A stretch of 9,313 bases of DNA, from assembly GCA_964563545.1 (NCBI GenBank), contig CAZLXB010000045.1, positions 1 to 9,313 on the forward strand. The letters run 5' to 3'. Shown piece by piece: positions 1 to 6,087 of the stretch. Position numbers and translations under genes: made by a program. A model generated the notes under the pieces. That model did no database searches. It was not told where the DNA came from and saw nothing but the letters and a program-made list of their open reading frames with translations. Each line of letters starts with the position of its first letter. Position 1 is the stretch's first letter. Source of the stretch: Casp-actino8 sp964563545. Lineage in GTDB: Bacteria > Actinomycetota > Acidimicrobiia > Acidimicrobiales > Ilumatobacteraceae.

Positions 1-1619
1 CGTCGGTGGTGTTCGTCGGCGTCGAGGAGGTCGACGAATTCCGACGCGCGCGATCCCACCCGATCGGCGAGCATCGAACGCGCCCAGTCTTCGTTACCCG
101 ACAAGTGGGCCGTGCCCACGTGGCAGCCCACCAGAGTTGCCTCGTGCAACCACGCGTGCACCGGCCAACGCTCGGCCACGGCGACCGAAGCGTGATGGTG
201 AGGTGACGAGCCGAGGGCCACCACCACGTCGTCGAGATCATGCATCGGCACGTACCGACCCAGTGCGGCCGCCGACCATTGGCCGGCACCCGGGCGCGCA
301 TCGCACGCGCTCGAGTCGGCGAAACGCACCAACTCACCGGCATCGGTCGGCCAACGATCGGCGATCGTCGCGCTGTAGGCACCGATACCCGAGGGTGACT
401 CCGCGGCCGGAGCCACGAAACCGATGCGTCGGCGTACCCATCCGCGCCGTGGCCGACGATCCGCATCGAGTCGATCGAGCGCGGCCACGGCATCGATTCC
501 CACGCGGTTCCATGTCCAGCGTTGGTGACAACGCGCGGCGGCCTCGTGCAAGTTCGCCCGGTGCCCATCGTCGGTGAGCGCCCATTCGATGGCCCGGGCG
601 ATCGCCCGCGGGTCGTAGGGGTCGAACAGAGCCTCGTCGCAGTCGATCACTTCGGGTAACGACGTGGTGTCGGCGCAGATCACCGGACAACCACACGCGG
701 CGGCCTCGGCCACCGGCAGTCCAAAACCCTCATCGAGTGACGGGAACACGGCGAGTGCGGCCGATTGCAGCAGCGCCACCATCTCGTCGTCGGTGACCGC
801 GTCGGTGAACACCACGTCGTCGCCGACAGCTAGCCCGATGGCCGTGGCGAGTCGGCGCCAGTCCTCGAGCACCGGTGCACCCACCGCGCACGCCACCACG
901 AGTTGCGACGACCGACGAAGGTCGGGGCCGAGCAACGACCAGGCGCGCAGGAGTCCTTCGGTGTTCTTGCGCGCATCACCACCGGTCACGGCCACCACCG
1001 CCTGACGGCGCCGGTCGAGTCCCATGCCGACGAGACGCGGCAGCCGGACGAACGAATCGCGGGATCCTGGCATGAACATCGGCTCCACGCCGGCTCCGAT
1101 CACATGTATCCGGTCGCGCGGATACTCGAGTGCCTCGGCCGCGGTGCGCGCCGAGAACTCGCTGATGGCCAACATGCCGTCGATCGTGCGCGCCAGCATC
1201 GATCGCACGTCGGCGAGCTGGCGGGCATTCGGATCGAGCAGATACTTCGACGGATACCGGTGCGGAATCACGTCGTACATCACGGCCGCCACGGGCAGTC
1301 GGGCTTCGGTCACGGCGCGCGGTATCGGATCGAGCGACACCGGATGGAGCATCAGCTGTGTGGCCACGTACCAACCGCCATCGGCGGCCACTTCACGTAC
1401 GAGGTCGGGTGACCATGGGCGAACGTCGAGATTCGGCGCCGACACTCGAAGGACATCGGCCTCCACCCCCGATGACACCGCTGCCGTCACGCGCACGCCG
1501 GTGTGCGAGAGGCCGGCGAGAAAGCCCGCCGTATAGCGACCGATACCACGCTGACGGGCAGTCGGATGATCGACCGGACGTCCGTCCACCAGGATTCGGC
1601 GCACCCCGGCCGCACCCAT
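1..1619 (-). CDS. GT4 glycosyltransferase with a second GT4 domain beginning (tandem, 3' end off the window)
   Basis: The frame is open from the ATG at 1619 to the left edge: 539 codons with no stop, C terminus missing. The first GT4 (GT-B fold) domain covers about residues 8-385. It has a glycine-rich N-terminal loop RGIGRYT (24-30), the donor-site segment GGDARKN (213-219), and the EX7E motif E297-GFGLPVA-E305, typical of retaining GT4 enzymes using nucleotide-sugar donors. Near residue 398 a new N-terminal GT-B strand begins (IGFVAPAAESPSGIGAYS, 399-416). This is the usual opening of a second GT4 domain in tandem enzymes, and the window ends within it. No membrane segment is visible, so it is probably cytoplasmic. 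An AAGGG ribosome site lies 9 bases upstream and the stop of the coiled-coil gene is 5 bases upstream, so the two genes are co-transcribed. Sugar and linkage cannot be read from sequence. Family call is firm; the tandem role is inference. Confidence 0.92.
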   Translation of the reverse strand, partial: MGAAGVRRILVDGRPVDHPTARQRGIGRYTAGFLAGLSHTGVRVTAAVSSGVEADVLRVSAPNLDVRPWSPDLVREVAADGGWYVATQLMLHPVSLDPIPRAVTEARLPVAAVMYDVIPHRYPSKYLLDPNARQLADVRSMLARTIDGMLAISEFSARTAAEALEYPRDRIHVIGAGVEPMFMPGSRDSFVRLPRLVGMGLDRRRQAVVAVTGGDARKNTEGLLRAWSLLGPDLRRSSQLVVACAVGAPVLEDWRRLATAIGLAVGDDVVFTDAVTDDEMVALLQSAALAVFPSLDEGFGLPVAEAAACGCPVICADTTSLPEVIDCDEALFDPYDPRAIARAIEWALTDDGHRANLHEAAARCHQRWTWNRVGIDAVAALDRLDADRRPRRGWVRRRIGFVAPAAESPSGIGAYSATIADRWPTDAGELVRFADSSACDARPGAGQWSAAALGRYVPMHDLDDVVVALGSSPHHHASVAVAERWPVHAWLHEATLVGCHVGTAHLSGNEDWARSMLADRVGSRASEFVDLLDADEHHR

Positions 1620-1624
1620 GGTCG

Positions 1625-1936
1625 TCAGCCCTTGGCGAGATCGTCGAGGCGGTCTTCGAGTTCGGCGAGACGACGCTCGATCACCTGCGCGACTCCGGTG
1701 GCGGTATCGGCATCGAGGCGGAGCCGTTCGGCATAACCGAGGAACAACGGAAGCGAACGATCGGCCCCGCTACGAATGTCGTGATTGAGCGATTGGATCA
1801 CGCGGTCGATGGTGTCGAGTTGCGCCTTCATCTGCTCGATCGACACGCGCATGTCGGCGACTTCACGCGCCAGTCCGCCCGGACCCCGCCTGAGCAAACG
1901 ACGAACTCGCCTCATGATGGCCCGCACGATGCGCAC
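1625..1936 (-). CDS. small coiled-coil protein, first gene of the GT4 operon
   Basis: 103 residues, no family recognised. The N terminus is short and very basic (MRRVRRLLRR, 8-17) and could be an amphipathic membrane- or polyanion-binding helix. A clean coiled coil follows: hydrophobic residues at 22, 26, 29, 33, 36, 40, 43, 47, 50 and 54 alternate 4-3 for five heptads. A link with several leucines (61-75) leads to a second heptad stretch at 86-100 (I86, L90, L93, L97, L100) near the acidic C-terminal end. I chose the GTG at 1936 because TAGGCT lies 7 bases upstream, as in leaderless actinobacterial starts. GTG 1927 and ATG 1915 (96 residues) are alternatives, and the frame stays open further upstream into the divergent gene, which I discount. 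The TGA is 5 bases before the GT4 start, implying co-transcription and a structural or scaffolding role with that enzyme. Function unknown. Confidence 0.78.
   Translation of the reverse strand: MRIVRAIMRRVRRLLRRGPGGLAREVADMRVSIEQMKAQLDTIDRVIQSLNHDIRSGADRSLPLFLGYAERLRLDADTATGVAQVIERRLAELEDRLDDLAKG
1629..1633 (-). promoter_or_regulatory. ribosome binding site AAGGG for the GT4 gene
   Basis: AAGGG on the minus strand lies 9 bases before the ATG at 1619, inside the last codons of the coiled-coil gene. It supports the ATG start and translation from a shared messenger. Confidence 0.5.
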
Positions 1937-1943
1937 GCATTCG

Positions 1944-1949
1944 AGCCTA
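1944..1949 (-). promoter_or_regulatory. -10 element TAGGCT for the coiled-coil/GT4 operon
   Basis: TAGGCT fits the actinobacterial TANNNT -10 pattern and ends 7 bases before the GTG at 1936, so transcription would begin at or within a base of the start codon. No convincing -35 box is visible. The only other candidate signal is a weak AGG, so a leaderless message is the simplest reading. Confidence 0.45.
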
Positions 1950-1959
1950 CTCAGGTCGG

Positions 1960-1965
1960 TACAGT
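1960..1965 (+). promoter_or_regulatory. -10 element TACAGT for the methyltransferase gene
   Basis: TACAGT fits TANNNT and is followed by six bases and then the GTG at 1972, placing the expected +1 exactly on the G of the start codon. There is no Shine-Dalgarno upstream. It stands back to back with the -10 of the divergent operon, 10 bases away. Confidence 0.5.
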
Positions 1966-1971
1966 CGGTCC

Positions 1972-2868
1972 GTGGCTTCCCCCTCCCGTCGTGTGATCCA
2001 CACCGCCAAGAATCTTCTGCGCCCGCTGGCTCGTCGTGTCGGCCTCGCCGCACCGTCACCCGACTGGTGGACGCGGGCGCCACGCCCCGGTTCGGCCACT
2101 CGACGATCCTCCACACATGCGTGCAACGTCTGCCACTGGCACGGAGCCGAGTTCATCGGTCCTTTCCACACCGAGATGGCCGCCTGCCCTCGTTGCGGAA
2201 GCATCGCGCGCGACCGCTTCCTGATGCATTGCTTCACCGAACGAACACCGCTTGTCGATGGTCTGCGTGTGCTCGAAACGAGTCCGCGAATGGGTGACGG
2301 CTACCGCCGCCTGATGCGCAAGTTCTTCGACTACACGGCGAGCGATTACGACCTGTCGGCCCACGAGGGCGACATCCAGATCGATCTGCAAGCCATCGCG
2401 CTGCCCGATTCCTCGATCGACATTCTCCTGACCCCGCACGTCCTCGAACACGTTCCCGATACGTCTCGGGCACTCGCCGAGATCCATCGCGTCCTGCGTC
2501 CCGGTGGACGCATGTATCTGCAGGTTCCGCTTCTGCACGGCTCCACTGCGGTGCCCACGTCCCCCGAGTTCCATGCCGACAACACACCGGTGTTCTTCAA
2601 CTTCGGCTGGGATCTCATCGGACCGCTCCGGCGGGCGGGATTCTCGACCGTCGCCCTCGTGACCGCACCGTGGCAGTCGATGATCGCCGGCGCCCTCGAT
2701 GCTCCGGCCGCCAACGGTGACGGCTTCGACATCGCGAGTCTGGTGAACGGCGCCCACGAGCACCTCGACATCACGCGCGATCTCGTGAGCGTGGCCGACG
2801 TCGATCAGAGTTCGCGTTACGGCTTCTTGCCTCCGCATCACTTCATGACGTGGGAGTGCATCAAGTAA
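1972..2868 (+). CDS. zinc-ribbon class I SAM-dependent methyltransferase (methyltransferase type 11-like)
   Basis: 298 residues. The N-terminal part carries two CxxC pairs (C51/C54 and C72/C75, the latter CPRCGS), a probable structural zinc ribbon as seen in a group of surface-polysaccharide-linked methyltransferases. The Rossmann methyltransferase core follows: beta-1 LRVLETSPRMG (98-108), an aspartate-rich segment after beta-2 (ASDYDL, 123-128), motif DLQAIALPDSSID (138-150), then TPHVLEHVPD (154-163) and HRVLRPGGRMYLQVP (172-186), which match the post-motif pattern of this family well. Motif I lacks the usual glycine-rich ExGxGxG. No membrane segment, so probably cytoplasmic. The GTG start is set by the TACAGT element 6 bases upstream. 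The gene is divergent from the GT4 operon and its TAA abuts the stop of the convergent GT2 gene. The substrate is unknown; O-methylation of a sugar or a glycan end is the likely job from context. Confidence 0.85.
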   Translation: MASPSRRVIHTAKNLLRPLARRVGLAAPSPDWWTRAPRPGSATRRSSTHACNVCHWHGAEFIGPFHTEMAACPRCGSIARDRFLMHCFTERTPLVDGLRVLETSPRMGDGYRRLMRKFFDYTASDYDLSAHEGDIQIDLQAIALPDSSIDILLTPHVLEHVPDTSRALAEIHRVLRPGGRMYLQVPLLHGSTAVPTSPEFHADNTPVFFNFGWDLIGPLRRAGFSTVALVTAPWQSMIAGALDAPAANGDGFDIASLVNGAHEHLDITRDLVSVADVDQSSRYGFLPPHHFMTWECIK

Positions 2869-3588
2869 TCAGGCCCGCACGAATCGCGCGATGCGTAGGC
2901 GGAAGCACAAGAAGATCATTTGCAGGCCGAGGGCAAAGGCCTTGAACTTGTTCCCGGTGACCGAACTCTTGCCCACGCGTGGGTGATAACCCACCGGTAC
3001 CTGCACGAAGGTCTGCTTGCGGCGCGCTGCGATGAGCATCATCTCGAATCCGAACGTGGAGCCGATGCCGCGAAACGCCGGAGTCATGTCGTCGACGGCC
3101 CGTCGACTCAGCACCCGGTAGGTGCAGCCGACATCCGAGAGATACACGGTGTTGTAGAGCGCCTCGGCGAGTTTGGCGACGGCGTAGTTGCCGTAGCGCA
3201 GGAACCGGCCCATGTTGGCCCCCGAGAAGATGTGCGTCTGAACAGTGCGCGACCCGTACACGATGTCGTGGTCGCCGGTGAACGGGAGCAACTTCAAGAG
3301 ATCGTCGGGCGCGAAGGTGCCGTCGGGTTCACAGACGCACACGAGGTCGGCGTCGGTGGTGGCGGCCAATCCGCACCGTATGGCCGCGCCGTAACCCTGG
3401 ACGGACTCGTGAATCTCGCGGGCCGAGGTGGATGCCACGGCCGGCGATGTGTCGGGGTGGGCGTTGTTGTTGACCACCACGATGTCGTCGATGATGCCGA
3501 GAGCCTCAAATCCCCTGATGCAGTCGGCGATCGAGAGGTGTTCGTTGTAAGTGGGCAGGACGACGGCGATGCGCTTGTCGTTCCACAT
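2869..3588 (-). CDS. GT2 glycosyltransferase, dolichol-phosphate-mannose-synthase-like
   Basis: 239 residues from the ATG at 3588. GT-A fold of family 2: IAVVLPTYNE (7-16), the donor-binding strand IVVVNNN (36-42), a metal-site region CEPDGTF (86-92) in place of the plain DxD, then FTGDHDIVYGSRT (103-115) and a conserved C-terminal VGYHPRVGKSSVTGNKFKAF (199-218). The family commonly transfers a sugar from a nucleotide donor to polyprenyl phosphate or to a growing lipid-linked glycan on the cytoplasmic face. No paired C-terminal transmembrane helices are seen, only an amphipathic C-terminal stretch. I chose ATG 3588 over GTG 3597 because the strong GGGGAAGG site lies 8 bases before the ATG but would touch the GTG. 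It is last in the operon, 22 bases after the GT-C gene. One plausible role is supplying a lipid-phosphate sugar to that enzyme; this is inference. Confidence 0.88.
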   Translation of the reverse strand: MWNDKRIAVVLPTYNEHLSIADCIRGFEALGIIDDIVVVNNNAHPDTSPAVASTSAREIHESVQGYGAAIRCGLAATTDADLVCVCEPDGTFAPDDLLKLLPFTGDHDIVYGSRTVQTHIFSGANMGRFLRYGNYAVAKLAEALYNTVYLSDVGCTYRVLSRRAVDDMTPAFRGIGSTFGFEMMLIAARRKQTFVQVPVGYHPRVGKSSVTGNKFKAFALGLQMIFLCFRLRIARFVRA

Positions 3589-3596
3589 GACGGCCA

Positions 3597-3604
3597 CCTT
3601 CCCC
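3597..3604 (-). promoter_or_regulatory. strong ribosome binding site GGGGAAGG that fixes the GT2 start
   Basis: GGGGAAGG on the minus strand ends 8 bases before the ATG at 3588. It would overlap or touch the alternative GTG at 3597, so it argues for the shorter protein. Confidence 0.6.
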
Positions 3605-3610
3605 GGCTAC

Positions 3611-5065
3611 TCAGGACGTCCGGGGAACATACAGGACGGCACGGCCGATCACTTGCCGGTCGTAACTCTCGATCGGCAGTCGTAGTCGGTCGAGATCCTC
3701 ATCGGCGGCGTCGAACACGAACGCGACGTCGTTGGGGTCGGCTGCCTCGACGACGCGATGGCTCTCGGGTAGTCGAATCACGTACGGGTTGCCGACGACC
3801 TCGGTTCGGATCCGTTGATCGCTCGCGAACTCCACGGGCAGCACCCACCAGAAACTCCCGGCGAGTCGCGTGATGCCGGCGTCGTCGAGCCGAGTCACGA
3901 TTCCGCGTACGTCGGCGTTCGGGTCGGCCGCCCGACCGCCGAGGTTGCCGGCCGCCCACGGCAGCACCAGACAGCCCGCCCACAGCGCGACCACCACGAC
4001 CAACGGCACAACCGATGACCGTGAGACCCGACGCATGAGAACCGTGGCACCCACCACGAGGTTCACGATCACGAAGGGCAGCACGATCATCCCGTATCGG
4101 CCGTCGGCGACGTATTCGAGGTTGCCGAAGAGGCTCATGATCGGCCAGGCGACGACCACCGGCAAGACGATGACGCGTTCGGTGCGCCCGCGACGCCAGA
4201 GAGTCATCGCTCCCACCACGATCAGGGCCACGAGCCCCACACCGACGACGGGACCGATCACACGGCCGAGGGTCCATTGGCCATCGAAATCGCGCAATCC
4301 GAGCGCCCGCGGCATGAGGTCGGTGAAGAAACGCCCGAGACGCGTGATGGGCGACTCCACCCCGGTGGTCGGCTGATCGAGCGAATCCCAGTCGTTGCGC
4401 GCGTTCCAGAAAAGGAAGGGAAGGTTCACGAACACGGCGCCGGCCAGTGCCGGCACCCACCAGCGTCGCGGGTCTCGACGTCGAGCCCACGACGGCACGA
4501 GCGCGATCGGTATCGCCACCGCCACGAACATCGGGTGGATGTACACGAGCAATCCGAGCAGTGCACCGACCAACGCGCTCTCGCGCGCTTCGGGGCGTTC
4601 TCGTCGCAACGACCACCGGGCGGCCAGGGCCGCGGCCACCATCACGAGCATTCCGCTCGCGTATCCCTCGTAGGCACGCATCGACATGACCATCGATGCG
4701 CCGGGTGCGAGCCACACCAACGACGCACCGACCCATGCCCACGTGTTGCCGACGATCGGCCGCAGGACACGTTGGACGAGCACGGCCGTCACTGCCCACA
4801 ACACACTCGGCAGGAGTTTGAGAGCCACGATGTGCGCCCCGAACAACCACACGAACGGTGCGAACAGATAACTCTCCGGAACCGCGGTGTAGGCCTGACC
4901 CTCGAACACGACGGGAAGATCACCCCGCAGGATCTCCATTGCCTGCAGGCCGGTGTACGACTCGTCGGCGTTGAGCGCACCTTGTGGGGTGCGGAGGATC
5001 CACATGCGCAGGGCGATGCCCGCCACCAGTACGACCGCGAAGATGATCCGCTCGCGTCGGGTCAC
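3611..5065 (-). CDS. GT-C membrane glycosyltransferase (PMT/GT39-like)
   Basis: 484 residues from the GTG at 5065. The first membrane helix (about 7-24) is followed by a luminal loop with LNADESYTGLQAMEILRGD (31-49). The acidic D34-E35 pair sits where GT-C enzymes of the PMT_2 type carry their catalytic or metal-binding acid. Roughly ten hydrophobic segments follow, and a soluble C-terminal tail of about 100 residues probably faces outside. Such enzymes use polyprenyl-phosphate sugars to glycosylate acceptors at the outer face of the membrane. The frame extends upstream to an ATG at 5152 (513 residues), but GTG 5065 makes a GTGA overlap with the stop of the preceding GT2 gene and has AGG 6 bases upstream. 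The added N-terminal 29 residues would be charged and overlap that gene by 91 bases. The following GT2 gene may make its donor. Sugar and acceptor unknown. Confidence 0.85.
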   Translation of the reverse strand: MTRRERIIFAVVLVAGIALRMWILRTPQGALNADESYTGLQAMEILRGDLPVVFEGQAYTAVPESYLFAPFVWLFGAHIVALKLLPSVLWAVTAVLVQRVLRPIVGNTWAWVGASLVWLAPGASMVMSMRAYEGYASGMLVMVAAALAARWSLRRERPEARESALVGALLGLLVYIHPMFVAVAIPIALVPSWARRRDPRRWWVPALAGAVFVNLPFLFWNARNDWDSLDQPTTGVESPITRLGRFFTDLMPRALGLRDFDGQWTLGRVIGPVVGVGLVALIVVGAMTLWRRGRTERVIVLPVVVAWPIMSLFGNLEYVADGRYGMIVLPFVIVNLVVGATVLMRRVSRSSVVPLVVVVALWAGCLVLPWAAGNLGGRAADPNADVRGIVTRLDDAGITRLAGSFWWVLPVEFASDQRIRTEVVGNPYVIRLPESHRVVEAADPNDVAFVFDAADEDLDRLRLPIESYDRQVIGRAVLYVPRTS

Positions 5066-6087
5066 ACCGAACCTGGCCGATCTCGCCTCACCGAGGTCGG
5101 CTGATCGGTCACGAGCACCTCGAGTCCGACCCCACACCACCGTCGCCGCCATTTCTCGACCACTCCACGCGGGTTGGTGATCACGGTGACGCGATCTGTC
5201 GGGTGCGCCTGCGCTCGTTCACCGGCTTCGTCGACCAAGCGTTCGGCTTCTGCGTCGGTGGTTCCGGCCTCGATGCGAACCACGTGGCTCCGGCCGCAGC
5301 GATGATCCCGAACGGCCACGCCGTCGTCGCCCGGGCCGGGTCGCGCCGGTTGATTTTCGAGCACGCTTCGCCACTTCGCCTCGAACACTTCGCGCGAGCG
5401 GAGCGCGAGAGCAGTGCGTGAAGCACTCGGCGGCGCGTGGTGATGGATCACCGAGCGGCCAACAACCAGCCGGCACCGCCCGCCCGACTGCCAGACCCGC
5501 AGCGCGAGATCGACGTCCTCGAAGTAGGCGGGCGCATAGTCGGGCGAAAAGCCCGCGAGTCGGGTGAAATCGGCGCGCCGCATGAGCCAGCACGCGGCCG
5601 ACGAGTAGTCGACATCGCGCGAGAACATGACCTCGTCGTACGAGCCCGGCCATCGTGGGCCACCGATCGGGTCGGTGCCACCGTCGACATAGACCACCTG
5701 ACCGGCCTCCTCCACCTCGCCGAGCGGCGATAACAACGGCGGCGCGGCGATCGTCACGCCGGAGTCGCCGAGCGCGCGTTCGAGCGGAGCCAGCCAACCC
5801 TCGGTGAGTTCGAGATCGGGATTGAGCAGCGCCACCAAATCGGCGCCGGCCGCCTGCACACCGATGTTGTTGGCCACCCCGAATCCTTCGTTGCGATCGA
5901 GGGCGATCAGCCGCACGTGCGGGGCATGTTGCGCCACGTCGGCGGCCATCGAACCCGATTCGTCGGGTTGGGTCACGACGATGATCTCGGTGCTGGCGCG
6001 GTCGGTCGTGCGCGCGAGCGATTCGAGCATCGGCCAGAGCGAGGGCGTGGGTCCGTAGGTGACGGTGACACAGCTCAGGTGAGGCAC
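5062..6087 (-). CDS. GT2 glycosyltransferase, rhamnosyltransferase-like, with C-terminal extension
   Basis: 341 residues. A family 2 GT-A domain fills about residues 1-245: CVTVTYGPTPSL (6-17), RNEGFGVANNIG (65-76), the metal-binding LLNPDLEL (87-94, NPD as the DxD equivalent), the acceptor/catalytic segment YFEDVDLALRVWQSGG (188-203) and HHH (215-217). This set is typical of WbbL-like rhamnosyl and related transferases that add a sugar to a lipid-linked glycan in the cytoplasm. The last 90 or so residues are polar, with no recognised domain; TDRVTVITN suggests an alpha/beta fold. The GTG start directly follows the TGA of the ABC ATPase with no gap, and GGGAGG lies 4 bases upstream within that gene. 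The stop overlaps the start of the GT-C gene by 4 bases (GTGA). Both junctions imply translational coupling. Family call is firm; the donor sugar is not determinable here. Confidence 0.9.
   Translation of the reverse strand: MPHLSCVTVTYGPTPSLWPMLESLARTTDRASTEIIVVTQPDESGSMAADVAQHAPHVRLIALDRNEGFGVANNIGVQAAGADLVALLNPDLELTEGWLAPLERALGDSGVTIAAPPLLSPLGEVEEAGQVVYVDGGTDPIGGPRWPGSYDEVMFSRDVDYSSAACWLMRRADFTRLAGFSPDYAPAYFEDVDLALRVWQSGGRCRLVVGRSVIHHHAPPSASRTALALRSREVFEAKWRSVLENQPARPGPGDDGVAVRDHRCGRSHVVRIEAGTTDAEAERLVDEAGERAQAHPTDRVTVITNPRGVVEKWRRRWCGVGLEVLVTDQPTSVRRDRPGSV

Noticed and set aside
1358..1996. 212-codon plus-strand frame opposite the GT4 start and coiled-coil gene
   Set aside because: Covers two opposite-strand genes with good evidence, has a low-complexity composition, and would run into the methyltransferase start.
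1916..2116. N-terminal extension of the coiled-coil gene to ATG 2116
   Set aside because: It would overlap the divergent methyltransferase gene by 145 bases and cross both -10 elements; residues in that stretch look like antisense translation.
2056..2841. 261-codon frame antisense to the methyltransferase
   Set aside because: Shadow of a gene with methyltransferase motifs; no motif of its own.
2920..3873. 317-codon plus-strand frame opposite the GT2 and GT-C genes
   Set aside because: Antisense shadow; histidine-, arginine- and glycine-rich with no family resemblance.
3699..4850. 383-codon minus-strand frame within the GT-C gene
   Set aside because: It is in another frame of the same strand, arginine-rich, without membrane segments or motifs, while the GT-C frame shows clear membrane helices.
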